From Planctomonas sp. JC2975 (GTDB lineage: Bacteria > Actinomycetota > Actinomycetes > Actinomycetales > Microbacteriaceae), in NCBI RefSeq assembly GCF_012985205.1, contig NZ_JABEKS010000001.1, forward strand, positions 1,240,001 to 1,304,000: a stretch of 64,000 nucleotides of DNA. Reading direction: 5' to 3'. The position numbers and the translations under genes were made by a program. Of this stretch, positions 37,871-45,930 are shown in pieces. Numbering within the stretch: position 1 is the stretch's first letter; each line of letters begins with the position of its first letter. The notes below the pieces were generated by a model that was not told the DNA's origin, did no database searches, and saw only the letters and a list, made by a program, of their open reading frames with translations.

Positions 37871-38422
37871 TCAGCCGACGCGAAGACCCCGTGAGACCAC
37901 GTCGATGACGCGGTCGGGATCCGGACCGTCGTAGGCCAGGCATCCGGCCATCAGCGCCTTGACGGCGGCGAACGTCACGTCGGGGTCGATGGTGCCATCC
38001 CGCTGCGCCCGCTCGAGCAGGCGGCGCAAGCGGTCGGACACGTTGCAGTCCGCAGCCGTCGCGGCCGCCTCAATGTCGAATCCACTTCCGGCGAGCGCCT
38101 CCGCCAGGCCGCGGTGCGCCGTGCCCTCGTGGATCAGCCGGGCGAAGAGCGCGAGGAACGCCGCACCGGCGTCGTGTTCCGCCGCGAGCGCGTCGGCCTC
38201 AGCGCTGAGTTCGGCCATGCGGTCCAGCAGCACGGCAGCGTAGAGGGACTCCTTCGACGGAAAGTGCCTGCTGACCGTTCCCGTGCCGACGCCCGCGCGG
38301 CGGGCGATCTCGTGGACGGGAACCGACAGACCGTCGATGGCGAAGGCATCCGCTGCGGCTCGCATCACCGACGCCCGGTTGCGCTGGGCGTCGGCCCTCA
38401 TCGGTCGCTGCTGGTCTGACAC
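37871..38422 (-). CDS. TetR-family transcriptional repressor
   Basis: The 183-residue protein has an N-terminal TetR helix-turn-helix (NRASVMRAAADAFAIDGLSVPVHEIARRAGVGTGTVSRHFPSKESLYAAVLLDRM, about 12-66) and an all-helical ligand-binding domain. I chose the GTG at 38422 because GAGAGGA lies 5 bases upstream; the frame continues through the promoter region. It is divergent from an SDR gene, and two identical-arm operators (CGGGA-N6-TCCCG) lie between them. It therefore probably represses that SDR gene and itself. Confidence 0.9.
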   Translation of the reverse strand: MSDQQRPMRADAQRNRASVMRAAADAFAIDGLSVPVHEIARRAGVGTGTVSRHFPSKESLYAAVLLDRMAELSAEADALAAEHDAGAAFLALFARLIHEGTAHRGLAEALAGSGFDIEAAATAADCNVSDRLRRLLERAQRDGTIDPDVTFAAVKALMAGCLAYDGPDPDRVIDVVSRGLRVG

Positions 38423-38476
38423 GGTGGTCCTCTCCACGGGATGGCGTCTGTCGATCGTCTCGTTCGGCGGCCGCTC

Positions 38477-38528
38477 TTGACAACCGGGATGTCGGTCCCG
38501 GATAGTTCTAAGCGGGACGTTCATCCCG
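38477..38528 (+). promoter_or_regulatory. SDR promoter with twin TetR operators
   Basis: TTGACA (38477-38482, perfect -35) is followed after 18 bases by GATAGT (38501-38506). Two palindromes of the form CGGGA-N6-TCCCG occur at 38485-38500, filling the promoter spacer, and at 38513-38528, just after the expected start of transcription. Their centres are 28 bases apart. Placement on both sides of the -10 box is what a repressor pair needs, and the adjacent TetR protein is the obvious ligand. Confidence 0.75.
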
Positions 38529-38589
38529 ATTATCGCCTCCGCACAACGACGGCGCCACCGCCACGACGGATTCAGAGAAGGAGAACACC

Positions 38590-39543
38590 ATGACCACCGA
38601 CTGGACTGAAACGGATGTACCCGATCAGACGGGACGGACCGTCGTCATCACCGGCGCGAACTCCGGCCTGGGATTGGAGACGGCCCGCGTGTTCGCCCGA
38701 CACGGGGCGCATGTCGTGTTGGCCTGCCGTGACCCGCGGAAGGCGGACGACGCGCGCCAACGGATCCTCGCGGAAACGCCCGACGCGCATCTCGGCACGC
38801 TCGAACTGGATCTCGCGTCCCAGACCTCGGTGCGCCGGGCGGCCCACCGCATCACGACCGATATCCCCCATCTCGACCTGCTGATCAACAACGCCGGAGC
38901 TCTCATCCGTCGATACGCGGTGACGGAGGACGGCTTCGAGACCACGTTCGCCACCAACCACCTGGGCGCATTCGCACTCACCGGACTCGTCCTGAACTCC
39001 CTGCGCTCGACCCCCAACTCCCGTGTCGTGACGGTGAGCAGCGTCGGCCACCGGCGAGGCGTTATGGACTTCGACGACCCGAATGCAGCCCGCGAATTCC
39101 ATTCCCACCAGGCATATTTCCAGTCCAAGTTGGCGAACCTGCTCTTCGCGTACGAGTTGCAGCGACGGCTGACGGAGGCAGATGCCTGCACGATCTCGGT
39201 CGCCGCCCACCCTGGGAACGCGCGCACCGCCTTCGGCGGTGACCAGCGGATGATCCGCATCGCAACAGGCCAGCGACTTCGCTGGGCGACGAGCTGGCTG
39301 ATGCAGGATCCTCGACTCTCCGCGCTCGCCACCGTGCGGGCCGCCGTTGATCCGACTGCGACTGGGGGCGAGTACTTCGGACCGGACGGACGCAACGAAT
39401 GGACGGGGCATCCGGTGCAAGTGGACTCCATCCCGCGATCACATGACGTCGGCGACCAGCGACGGCTGTGGGAGCTGTCCGAGTCGCTGACCGGGGTGCG
39501 GTACCCGCTGCGGGTACGTTCGGCGGCACATCCGCCCGTCTGA
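38590..39543 (+). CDS. SDR family oxidoreductase (retinol dehydrogenase/protochlorophyllide reductase-like)
   Basis: The 317-residue SDR has the cofactor loop TGANSGLG (21-28), LLINNAG, the catalytic Ser in VVTVSSVGHRRG and the active-site Tyr176-x3-Lys180 in YFQSKLAN. The extended length and the ATNHLGAFALTGL segment resemble retinol dehydrogenase-like SDRs often found under TetR control. AAGGAG lies 6 bases before the ATG. The substrate is unknown; regulation by the divergent TetR protein through twin operators is likely. Confidence 0.88.
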   Translation: MTTDWTETDVPDQTGRTVVITGANSGLGLETARVFARHGAHVVLACRDPRKADDARQRILAETPDAHLGTLELDLASQTSVRRAAHRITTDIPHLDLLINNAGALIRRYAVTEDGFETTFATNHLGAFALTGLVLNSLRSTPNSRVVTVSSVGHRRGVMDFDDPNAAREFHSHQAYFQSKLANLLFAYELQRRLTEADACTISVAAHPGNARTAFGGDQRMIRIATGQRLRWATSWLMQDPRLSALATVRAAVDPTATGGEYFGPDGRNEWTGHPVQVDSIPRSHDVGDQRRLWELSESLTGVRYPLRVRSAAHPPV

Positions 39544-39558
39544 GCGGATTCGCGCGTC

Positions 39559-41247
39559 TCAGACGCGCGCGGTCTCCCGCGGGCCGACGAGCACGGCATC
39601 CGTGATGCGCCACGCCTCCTCGATCGGCACATCCGGAATGCGGTAGCGGTGTCGTCCCGCGGCCGTGGTCGCGATGAGGGTGGCGAGTCCCGCACGGCGC
39701 TGGAAGTACGACCTGCGCACCGTGAAGCCGATGATGCCGGCGGTGCGCAGCACCACGCGCGTGCGGGCGAGCGATCCGGATCGGGCGACGAGCACGTCTC
39801 CGAGGAGAACGTGCCCGAGCGAGCGCCAGCGATCCTCGGCCAACAGCGCGGCGACGGGCACGATGACGGCGAACGCCGTCCAGGCCCACGCGCTGAGGTA
39901 TCCGAGCAGGACGGCCGCGAGCACGGCCAACGCGATGACGGCGACGCCCGTCGCGGCGCGCGTGTAGCGGCGGCGATGGGCCCGCGGACCGTGCGGCGTC
40001 AGGTCGCACGTCAGCGGTTGGAGGTCGCCGAGAACCGCTTCCGCCACGCGGAGGGCGTCGGAACGCGGACCGGCCGGCTCGATGACCATGAGTCCGCCGC
40101 GTTCCCGTCCGATCCCCGTCATGATCGCGTGGGCCGACGACGCACCGACCATCCGCAGCGACAGCGCCTCACCGAGCTGGATGCCACGCAGCCGGCGCTC
40201 GTCGAGCGTCACCTGACGGGTGCGCAGCAGTCCGTGCCGCACATGAAGGGTCGCGGCATCCGATCGCCAGATGGTGAACCCGCTGTACGCGAGCACGTAC
40301 CGCACGAGAGCCACGACAGACGCGATCACAAGCAGTGCGACGATGATGCCGACCACCAACTCCAGCGTGGGGATGCGGGCCGCCGTGTCGATCGACGCCC
40401 GCACGACCGGCAGCTTCAGCAGCAGCCCGCCGTCGAAGAACTGCAGCTGCAGGGCGAAGAACGCGGCGACGAACAGCGATCCGACCCCGGTCAGCGTGAA
40501 CGGCGCGAAGCGCGCCCACGACCAGCGCCATCCGCTGAAGTTCTCGGAGTCGGACCGGCCCACGTCGGACCGGGAGCCTGCCGCGGCTTCGATGTCGACA
40601 CCGCCGGGTCGGTTGGACGCCGCCTCTCCCCCGAGCGCTGTCGCACCCTTCAGCAGTTCGGCGCGCAGCGCGGGCACCTCCGCGATCGAGACACCGTCGA
40701 AGTCGAGGCCGTCCTGGCCGTGCGAGGCGCTCGTGCCGACCTTCACCACGGCGAGACGCACCAGTCGGTGCAGCAGGGTGGCGTCGACGTCGACGGAGCG
40801 GATACGCTCCCGCGGCACCGACAGCATCCGTCGGTTCAGCAGTCCCCTTCGCACTTCGACGTGGGTGGGCGTGATGCGATAGCTAGTCGTGAACCAACGG
40901 GACAGACCCGCCAGCACCCCGATTCCGGAGAGCACATACGTCCACCACGGCTCGCCGCCGACGGATCCCGCGACCACGGCGAGCAGGAGCACGGGAAGGT
41001 AGCGGATGAGCTCGCGCACGGGGTGCACGAGCAGCATCCGCGGATCGAGCCGACGCCACGGAGTGGGGTCGTCGTCGGGAGAGTCGGCTGCAGCCGCGAC
41101 AGCGGCGAGCTGGTCGGACGAACCTTCGGCCCGATCCGCTCGCTCAGGCAGCTCGAGGGTCGCACGATGGTCCGATCGCTCAGCAACCCCGGTGGTGTCG
41201 ACGGCCTTCACGTGCTCGGGAAGCTCCGGCTCGGGAGCCGAGGTCAT
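39559..41247 (-). CDS. bPH2-domain membrane protein (YdbT-like)
   Basis: The 562-residue integral membrane protein carries repeated bacterial pleckstrin-homology type 2 modules. Each is preceded by paired hydrophobic helices (LIRYLPVLLLAVVAGSV, FVAAFFALQLQFF with LVVGIIVALLVIASVVALVRYVL, and VAVIALAVLAAVLLGYLSAWAWTAFAVIVPVAALL), for example YRITPTHVEVRRGLLNRRMLSVPRERIRSVDVD. This is the YdbT layout. An Ala/Asp/Glu-rich 75-residue N-terminus is likely cytoplasmic. The ATG overlaps the stop of the smaller bPH2 gene (ATGA), so the two proteins are coupled and probably form a complex. The pair has no well-defined function. Confidence 0.85.
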   Translation of the reverse strand: MTSAPEPELPEHVKAVDTTGVAERSDHRATLELPERADRAEGSSDQLAAVAAAADSPDDDPTPWRRLDPRMLLVHPVRELIRYLPVLLLAVVAGSVGGEPWWTYVLSGIGVLAGLSRWFTTSYRITPTHVEVRRGLLNRRMLSVPRERIRSVDVDATLLHRLVRLAVVKVGTSASHGQDGLDFDGVSIAEVPALRAELLKGATALGGEAASNRPGGVDIEAAAGSRSDVGRSDSENFSGWRWSWARFAPFTLTGVGSLFVAAFFALQLQFFDGGLLLKLPVVRASIDTAARIPTLELVVGIIVALLVIASVVALVRYVLAYSGFTIWRSDAATLHVRHGLLRTRQVTLDERRLRGIQLGEALSLRMVGASSAHAIMTGIGRERGGLMVIEPAGPRSDALRVAEAVLGDLQPLTCDLTPHGPRAHRRRYTRAATGVAVIALAVLAAVLLGYLSAWAWTAFAVIVPVAALLAEDRWRSLGHVLLGDVLVARSGSLARTRVVLRTAGIIGFTVRRSYFQRRAGLATLIATTAAGRHRYRIPDVPIEEAWRITDAVLVGPRETARV

Positions 41248-41903
41248 GTCGCGTCGCCCTTGGTCTGCTGGGCCACGGCCGCGAGACGTGCAACGACCTC
41301 CCGCGCCACTGCGTCGTCGAGCGCATGGATGCTGAGTGCACCGGCGGATGACGCCGTCGTCACGGTCACAGTGGTGAGCCCGTAGATGCGGTGCAGGAAC
41401 CCGCGCCGCGAGTCCACGGTCTGCAAGCGGGCGATCGGGGCGACGCGCGTCTCCTGGGTGAGCCATCCCGATCGCACGAACACCGCGTCATCCGTGATCT
41501 CCCAGCGGTGAACGCGGTAGCGCCACCTCGGCATGATCGACACGTGCACGATCGCGACCAGCACCGTGATGGCGAGGCCTGCGAGGTGCAGGGAGTTGGT
41601 CCAGGCATCCGCGATCAGCATCCAGAGGAGCTGGAGGCAGAGGAAGACGACCCACCCGATGATCGCGTTCCACGTCCAGAACGCGATGGCCCTGGTGCTG
41701 GGACGTCCATTCGGCTCGCGGACGAGGAGCGCGATCCGGCCCGTCGCATCTGCGCGCTGGAGCTGGGAGCGAAGGCCATTTCCAGCCTTCGCCGCGACGC
41801 TCCCTCTTGCTCGGCCGGACGGCGGAACAACGCCGCCCGGAACCGGCTCGTGGGGCCCAGCGCCGACCGCCGTCTCGGCGGTCGGTTGCGAGTCAGCAGT
41901 CAT
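41244..41903 (-). CDS. bPH2-domain membrane protein (YdbS-like)
   Basis: The 219-residue partner has a low-complexity hydrophilic N-terminus, two membrane helices (TWNAIIGWVVFLCLQLLWMLIADA and LAGLAITVLVAIVHVSIM) and one bPH2 module (YRVHRWEITDDAVFVRSGWLTQETRVAPIARLQTVDSRRGFLHRIYGL). I chose the ATG at 41903 because GGAAAGGA lies 7 bases upstream. It is transcribed first and overlaps the YdbT-like gene by 4 bases. It may share transcription with the upstream drug-exporter genes unless the hairpin at 41946-41996 terminates them. Confidence 0.85.
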   Translation of the reverse strand: MTADSQPTAETAVGAGPHEPVPGGVVPPSGRARGSVAAKAGNGLRSQLQRADATGRIALLVREPNGRPSTRAIAFWTWNAIIGWVVFLCLQLLWMLIADAWTNSLHLAGLAITVLVAIVHVSIMPRWRYRVHRWEITDDAVFVRSGWLTQETRVAPIARLQTVDSRRGFLHRIYGLTTVTVTTASSAGALSIHALDDAVAREVVARLAAVAQQTKGDAT

Positions 41904-41945
41904 TCCAGTGTCCTTTCCTGGAGGCCTCGAGAGGGACGAACGCAA

Positions 41946-41996
41946 CCGGCTCGCACGCCCGCACACCCATGATCGGGCTGCGGGCGTGCGAACCGG
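41946..41996 (-). terminator. Hairpin downstream of the DrrAB-like operon
   Basis: Seventeen-base arms (41946-41962 and 41980-41996) pair with one mismatch around a 17-base loop. The element starts 8 bases beyond the stop of the ABC permease gene and precedes the YdbS-like gene. No U-run follows, so it is a probable GC-stem terminator. Confidence 0.6.
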
Positions 41997-42003
41997 CTAC
42001 GAA

Positions 42004-42849
42004 TCACGCCTTGCGCATGTACGCACGCACCGTGAGGGGCGCGAAGACGACCACGATGATCGCAGCACCGAGCAGCGAGATCCAGAGATCGACACCGACG
42101 GTTCCGTTGTTCGCCAGGTCGCGCACGGCGGTGACGAGGTGCGAGATCGGGTTCACGTTGACGAACCACTGCAGCACCTCTGGCAGGCTCTTCACCGGCA
42201 CGTAGGCGTTGGAGAGGAACGTCAGCGGGAACAGCACGAGCATCGAGATGCCCTGCACGCTGGATGCCGTGCGCGCGATCACGCCGAAGAAGGCGAAGAT
42301 CCAGCTGATCGCCCAGGAGCAGGCGATGACCAGCAGGCCGGCGAGCACGACGGGTCCGAAACCTCCGGCTGGGTGGTATCCGATGACGTAGCCGACCACG
42401 AACGTGATCGTCGTGGCGATGGCGTATCGCACCGTGTCGGCGAGCAGAGCGCCGGAGAGGGGCGCGATCCGTGCGATCGGAAGCGACCTGAATCGATCGA
42501 ACACGCCCTTGTCCATGTCCTCACGGAGCTGAACGCCCGTGACGACGGAGGTCGTGATGACCGTCTGCACCAGGATGCCGGGGATGAGCAAAGGCAGATA
42601 GTTCTGCACGTTGCCCGCGATGGCGCCGCCGAACAGGTAGGCGAACATCAGGGTGAAGATGATCGGCTGCACTGTCACGTCGACCAGCTGCTCCGGCGTG
42701 CGACGGATCTTGACGAGTCCGCGGTACGCCATGGTGAACGTGTTGCGCACGGTCTGGCCCGCGCCGGTGTGGTTCTTGAGCTTGCGCTCCGACGGCGGGG
42801 TGATGCGATTCGGCGCCAACGTTCTGGGTGCTTGCGTGATGGTGCTCAT
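42004..42849 (-). CDS. ABC-2 type transporter permease (DrrB-like)
   Basis: The 281-residue protein has six hydrophobic helices of the ABC-2 exporter fold. It includes MAYRGLVKIRRTPEQLVDVTVQPIIFTLMFAYLFGGAI at the amphipathic entry helix, the EDMDKGVFDRFRSLPIAR loop that contacts the ATPase, and FLSNAYVPVKSLPEVLQWFVNVNPI. These mark the daunorubicin-resistance DrrB family. It overlaps the ATPase gene by 4 bases (ATGA). Together they would export a hydrophobic drug or lipid-like compound; the substrate is not known. Confidence 0.92.
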   Translation of the reverse strand: MSTITQAPRTLAPNRITPPSERKLKNHTGAGQTVRNTFTMAYRGLVKIRRTPEQLVDVTVQPIIFTLMFAYLFGGAIAGNVQNYLPLLIPGILVQTVITTSVVTGVQLREDMDKGVFDRFRSLPIARIAPLSGALLADTVRYAIATTITFVVGYVIGYHPAGGFGPVVLAGLLVIACSWAISWIFAFFGVIARTASSVQGISMLVLFPLTFLSNAYVPVKSLPEVLQWFVNVNPISHLVTAVRDLANNGTVGVDLWISLLGAAIIVVVFAPLTVRAYMRKA

Positions 42850-43871
42850 GCGTTCACCTTCTCCTTCTCGGCGCCGTTCTCGTCCGGACCCGGCGTCGTC
42901 TCGTTCTGGTCGGCCGCGTCGTGGCCTGTGATGGTGAGGAAGACCTCGTCGAGGCTGGGCTTCTGCACGCTCATCTCGATGAGGTGGATGCCGGCCTCGC
43001 GCAGCGTGACGAGCAGATCGGTCACACGGTCGGGGTCTGCCATGGGCGCCGTGATGCGCGCAGCCTCCGGCGAGAGCGTTCCGCGAACGCCGAGCACCTG
43101 CTCGATGGCGCGCAGCGCGTCGTCGGTGTCGGCGGGATCCTCGACGCGCAGCTGCAGCGCCGAGGTGCCGACGGATGCCTTCAACTCGTCCGCCGTGCCC
43201 TCGGCCACCACGCGCCCGCGGTCGATCACCGCGATACGGTCGGCCAGCTGGTCCGCCTCGTCGAGGTACTGCGTGGTCAGCAGGATGGTGGATCCGCTGG
43301 CGACGAGCTCACGGATCGTGTCCCACATCTGACCGCGCGTGCGAGGGTCCAGACCCGTCGTCGGCTCGTCGAGGAAGATGAGCGGAGGCTGCGCGATGAG
43401 CGACGCCGCGAGGTCGAGCCGACGACGCATGCCGCCGGAGAACTTCTTGAGGGGCCGCTTGGCGGCATCCGTGAGTCCGAAGCGCTCAAGCAGGTCAGCG
43501 GCCTTCGCCTTGGACTCTGCGCGCCCGAGACCGAGCAGGCGAGAGAAGATGACGAGATTCTCGGTGGCCGAGAGGGTCTCGTCGACCGAGGCGAACTGCC
43601 CGGTGACGCCGATCAGCTGGCGCACGATCTGCGCCTCCTTCGCGACGTCGTGGCCGAAGATGGCCGCGCTGCCCGCGTCCGCCCTCAGCAGAGTGGCGAG
43701 CATGTTGATCGTCGTGGTCTTGCCGGCGCCGTTCGGGCCGAGCACGCCGTAGACGGTGCCCGGTCGCACGAGCAGGTCGACGCCGTCGACCGCCCGGTTG
43801 TCGCCGAACGTCTTGACGAGACCGTGGGCCTCGATGGCCCAGTCCGCGCCGCTGTTCCGCTGTGCGTTCAT
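42846..43871 (-). CDS. ABC transporter ATP-binding protein (DrrA-like)
   Basis: The 341-residue ATPase has Walker A GPNGAGKT (45-52), the signature FSGGMRRRLDLA, Walker B LIFLDEPTTGLDPRTR and a C-terminal DrrA-type extension with VSVQKPSLDEVFLTITGHDA. A GGAAGGA site precedes the ATG at 43871. It is the energy subunit for the DrrB-like permease encoded directly downstream. The 215 bases between this gene and the Clp-N gene contain short CTGTCGCGGCT direct repeats but no gene or clear regulator site. Confidence 0.93.
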   Translation of the reverse strand: MNAQRNSGADWAIEAHGLVKTFGDNRAVDGVDLLVRPGTVYGVLGPNGAGKTTTINMLATLLRADAGSAAIFGHDVAKEAQIVRQLIGVTGQFASVDETLSATENLVIFSRLLGLGRAESKAKAADLLERFGLTDAAKRPLKKFSGGMRRRLDLAASLIAQPPLIFLDEPTTGLDPRTRGQMWDTIRELVASGSTILLTTQYLDEADQLADRIAVIDRGRVVAEGTADELKASVGTSALQLRVEDPADTDDALRAIEQVLGVRGTLSPEAARITAPMADPDRVTDLLVTLREAGIHLIEMSVQKPSLDEVFLTITGHDAADQNETTPGPDENGAEKEKVNA

Positions 43872-44086
43872 GGCGTTCCTTCCGTATGTGTTCTGTGTGA
43901 TTCGAGGTCTGTGTAGAGGATGACGGGGCGCACTGTCGCGGCTCTGTCGCGGCTCTTACAGCCGCTGTTGTCGGGCGACAGCAGCTGCTCACGGCCAAGG
44001 TGACCGTGCTGCCGGAGAGCGCGCTCGATCGCGCGCTGCTCGGGCGCACCCGACCAGCTGTCGATGCGGTGTGTGATTGTGCGGTT

Positions 44087-44821
44087 CTAGTCGGAGGTGG
44101 GTTCGGAGCCGGTAGCCGAGTCGGAGCCGGCGTCCGCCTCCGACGCCCGCGAATCCCGCTGGGGAGCTCGCGCGGCCCGCTGCGTTTCGCGACGTCTCGC
44201 CTGCGCGTCGCGCTGGGCCTGATGGCGGGCGTCCTGCATACGCCTCTGCGCGTCGCGGCGGATGACCTGACGCTCCTGTGCGGAGAGTCCCTGAGCGCCA
44301 CGCTGCGGATCGTCGTCTGCCACCAGCCGCTCCCGCTCGACCCGTCCGATGAGCGCGTCACGGTCGACGCCCGCGTATTCCAGCGCTCGCGGCACGGTGC
44401 CGACGTTCGCCGTGACGATGCCGTAGAGCACGTCGAGCTCGGCGCTGCGTCCGCGACGCCTGCCGCCTGCCACCTGCGCCCTGCGGAACACCTCCCGCGT
44501 CGTCGAGACCCAGCTCGGCCTGGTGGCCGTGCGGTTCGTCGCCGTCAGAAGCGCGGGATCGAGCTCGTCGATCCCGATCACGGCCAGCGAGCGGGCCGCC
44601 TCCACATCGAGCGCATGGTCGAGGGCATCGTGGCCGATACCGAAGTCCGCCAGCACGGCAGAGGCGCGCGAATCCGATCCGGCGGCGATCGCGAGCATCA
44701 GGTGTTCCGGGGCGACAGCGGAATCACCGCGCCGCTGCGCCTCCTCGACCGCCGCGATCACGATGTCGCGGATGGGCTGCGGAAGGCGATCTTCGCGGAT
44801 CCGCGGAGCCTCGTCAGGCAC
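44087..44821 (-). CDS. Clp N-terminal-domain protein without ATPase
   Basis: The 244-residue protein has a helical Clp-N (ClpR-type) repeat region, about 10-150. The first repeat is PIRDIVIAAVEEAQRRGDSAVAPEHLMLAIAAGSDSRASAVLADFGI and the second STTREVFRRAQVAGGRRRGRSAELDVLYGIVTANVGTVPRALEYAGV. The tail of about 80 residues is highly charged and rich in Gln, Arg, Ala and Asp, likely coiled or disordered. No AAA ATPase domain follows, so it is not a ClpA/ClpC chaperone; it may bind such a chaperone or its substrates. It overlaps the small HTH gene by 8 bases and shares its operator-rich promoter. Confidence 0.82.
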   Translation of the reverse strand: MPDEAPRIREDRLPQPIRDIVIAAVEEAQRRGDSAVAPEHLMLAIAAGSDSRASAVLADFGIGHDALDHALDVEAARSLAVIGIDELDPALLTATNRTATRPSWVSTTREVFRRAQVAGGRRRGRSAELDVLYGIVTANVGTVPRALEYAGVDRDALIGRVERERLVADDDPQRGAQGLSAQERQVIRRDAQRRMQDARHQAQRDAQARRRETQRAARAPQRDSRASEADAGSDSATGSEPTSD

Positions 44822-45053
44822 GGCGCCTCCTCAGCTCGATGTCGGCATCGGCGAGTCGCTTCAGATGCTTCTTGTGCACGGCCTGACGAGTGACGCCCAG
44901 CGCCTCGGCGACCAGGCCCCAGCTCCAGCCGTCGCGGAGCGCATGCTCTACAGCGGCATCCTCGAGCCGGTCTGCGAGATCGCGCAAGGCGACGACCGCG
45001 GCGAGCTCGTCGGCGACACCACCGATCGGCGACGGTATGCGTACGGGGTTCAT
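44814..45053 (-). CDS. Small helix-turn-helix DNA-binding protein
   Basis: This 79-residue protein is nearly all one helix-turn-helix module. It has a helical front (ADELAAVVALRDLADRLEDAAVEHALRDG) and the recognition unit WSWGLVAEALGVTRQAVHKKHLKRL (about 43-67), close to sigma-70 region 4-like or MarR-like HTHs found beside Clp-N proteins. Its stop lies 8 bases inside the Clp-N gene. The promoter carries three GCAAC-N4-GTTGC-like palindromes, two of which cover the -10 and -35 boxes, so autorepression is likely. The ATG follows the -10 box by 8 bases with no ribosome site. Confidence 0.85.
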   Translation of the reverse strand: MNPVRIPSPIGGVADELAAVVALRDLADRLEDAAVEHALRDGWSWGLVAEALGVTRQAVHKKHLKRLADADIELRRRRA

Positions 45054-45058
45054 GTTTA

Positions 45059-45140
45059 AGCAACTTAGGTTGCTGATGCATCGCAGTCAACTTGAGTTGC
45101 TTAGTTCCCAGGAGCTGCCCAGGTAGGCAACCTCAGTTGC
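45059..45140 (-). promoter_or_regulatory. HTH/Clp-N operon promoter with three palindromic operators
   Basis: On the minus strand TTGACT (45085-45090) and TAAGTT (45062-45067) are separated by 17 bases, and the -10 ends 8 bases before the HTH ATG. Three related palindromes lie over and upstream of it: AGCAAC-TTAG-GTTGCT (45059-45074, on the -10), CAAC-TTGA-GTTG (45088-45099, on the -35) and GCAAC-CTCA-GTTGC (45127-45140). Their centres are 27 and 40 bases apart, near multiples of a helical turn for the first gap. Confidence 0.8.
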
Positions 45141-45321
45141 TTACCTGTCGAAGACGGCTCGATGATCGTGGCCCGCTCGGCGATTGCCGGGCGCTCCTCC
45201 CGGGCGGTCACCTTCGACGCGGTGCCGGTCGCCGGCCAGCCGGGCGAGCTTCGGCTGAGAGTCCGGAAGGCCGCATCACGCCTTCTGCCTGCCGCTCGAC
45301 ATGGCTCTCGGCGCGGGCCGA

Positions 45322-45352
45322 CCGATCGGTGGAGCCTCCACCCACCGATCGG
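45322..45352. other. Hairpin in the 45054-45407 intergenic region
   Basis: CCGATCGGTGG (45322-45332) and CCACCGATCGG (45342-45352) are exact complements around a 9-base loop. It lies 44 bases before the -10 box of the SHOCT membrane-protein gene and may be an operator or a terminator of upstream read-through. Apart from this, the operators at 45059-45140 and the promoter at 45396, I see nothing in this 354-base gap. Confidence 0.45.
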
Positions 45353-45395
45353 CCACATTCCCGCTCAGCCAGCAGACACGGTTCGCGGATTCTCC

Positions 45396-45401
45396 TACGC
45401 T
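45396..45401 (+). promoter_or_regulatory. -10 box for the SHOCT membrane protein gene
   Basis: TACGCT ends 6 bases before the GTG at 45408, with no Shine-Dalgarno sequence, so the transcript is probably leaderless. Confidence 0.45.
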
Positions 45402-45407
45402 GCCACC

Positions 45408-45842
45408 GTGAAAGAACGACGAAAGGCCTGGCGCGTGCTGGGCATCCTGGGGCTCGCGCTGGCCGTGAGCGGAACCGTGATCTGGGCCGTGGCCAAGGGA
45501 GCCATCGATCGAGAGCAGAGCCTGTATTGGTTCACGCGCACGCTGTCGTCGAAGGGCTACGCCGACAACGCCGGCCTCGTCGCGGCTTCGGTCTGGCAGT
45601 GGATCGGCGTCGCCGCCATCATCGTCGGCACTGCGGCCGTCGTCGCCGTCTGCGTCGCGTTCGCGGTCTCCGCCGACGACCGTTCGCGCCTACGGCCATG
45701 GTTCGACAACGAGGCGATCCGTGCCGAGCGAATGCGACACCGGCAGCCGGTGTCGCTGCCCGACCTTGTCGCCCTGCACGAGCGCGGCGCTCTGACCGAC
45801 GAGGAGTTCACGGCCGCCAAGCGTGTGCTGCTGGGGCTGTAG
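45408..45842 (+). CDS. Membrane protein with C-terminal SHOCT-like domain
   Basis: The 144-residue protein has two membrane helices (VLGILGLALAVSGTVIWAVAKGA, about 9-31, and WIGVAAIIVGTAAVVAVCVAFAVSA, about 65-89). A C-terminal SHOCT-type motif follows (SLPDLVALHERGALTDEEFTAAKRVLLGL, 116-144), a short helical hairpin found at the ends of many small bacterial proteins. The function is unknown. The start at 45408 is chosen from the adjacent TACGCT -10 box; an in-frame extension to 45162 would add a hydrophilic segment of shadow-like composition. Confidence 0.75.
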   Translation: MKERRKAWRVLGILGLALAVSGTVIWAVAKGAIDREQSLYWFTRTLSSKGYADNAGLVAASVWQWIGVAAIIVGTAAVVAVCVAFAVSADDRSRLRPWFDNEAIRAERMRHRQPVSLPDLVALHERGALTDEEFTAAKRVLLGL

Positions 45843-45918
45843 CCTCACTTTCTCGAGACGTGCCGCCGCACCGTTACCGAATGTGTCAGGACGGCGTCGG
45901 TCGCGCTCAGCCCCGCCT

Positions 45919-45924
45919 TACCGT
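45919..45924 (+). promoter_or_regulatory. -10 box for the rhodanese gene
   Basis: TACCGT ends 6 bases before the GTG at 45931, matching the leaderless pattern; no ribosome-binding site is present. Confidence 0.45.
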
Positions 45925-45930
45925 GTAGGC

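Noticed and set aside
45088-45100. HAIR (HspR) element at CTTGAGT upstream of the HTH/Clp-N operon
   Set aside because: The HAIR consensus needs a second ACTCAAG half 7 bases away, which is missing. The motif is better explained as one of three GCAAC-N4-GTTGC-type palindromes.
45162-45407. 82-codon N-terminal extension of the SHOCT membrane protein
   Set aside because: It is hydrophilic and Arg-rich, crosses a hairpin, and a -10 box sits 6 bases before the downstream GTG.
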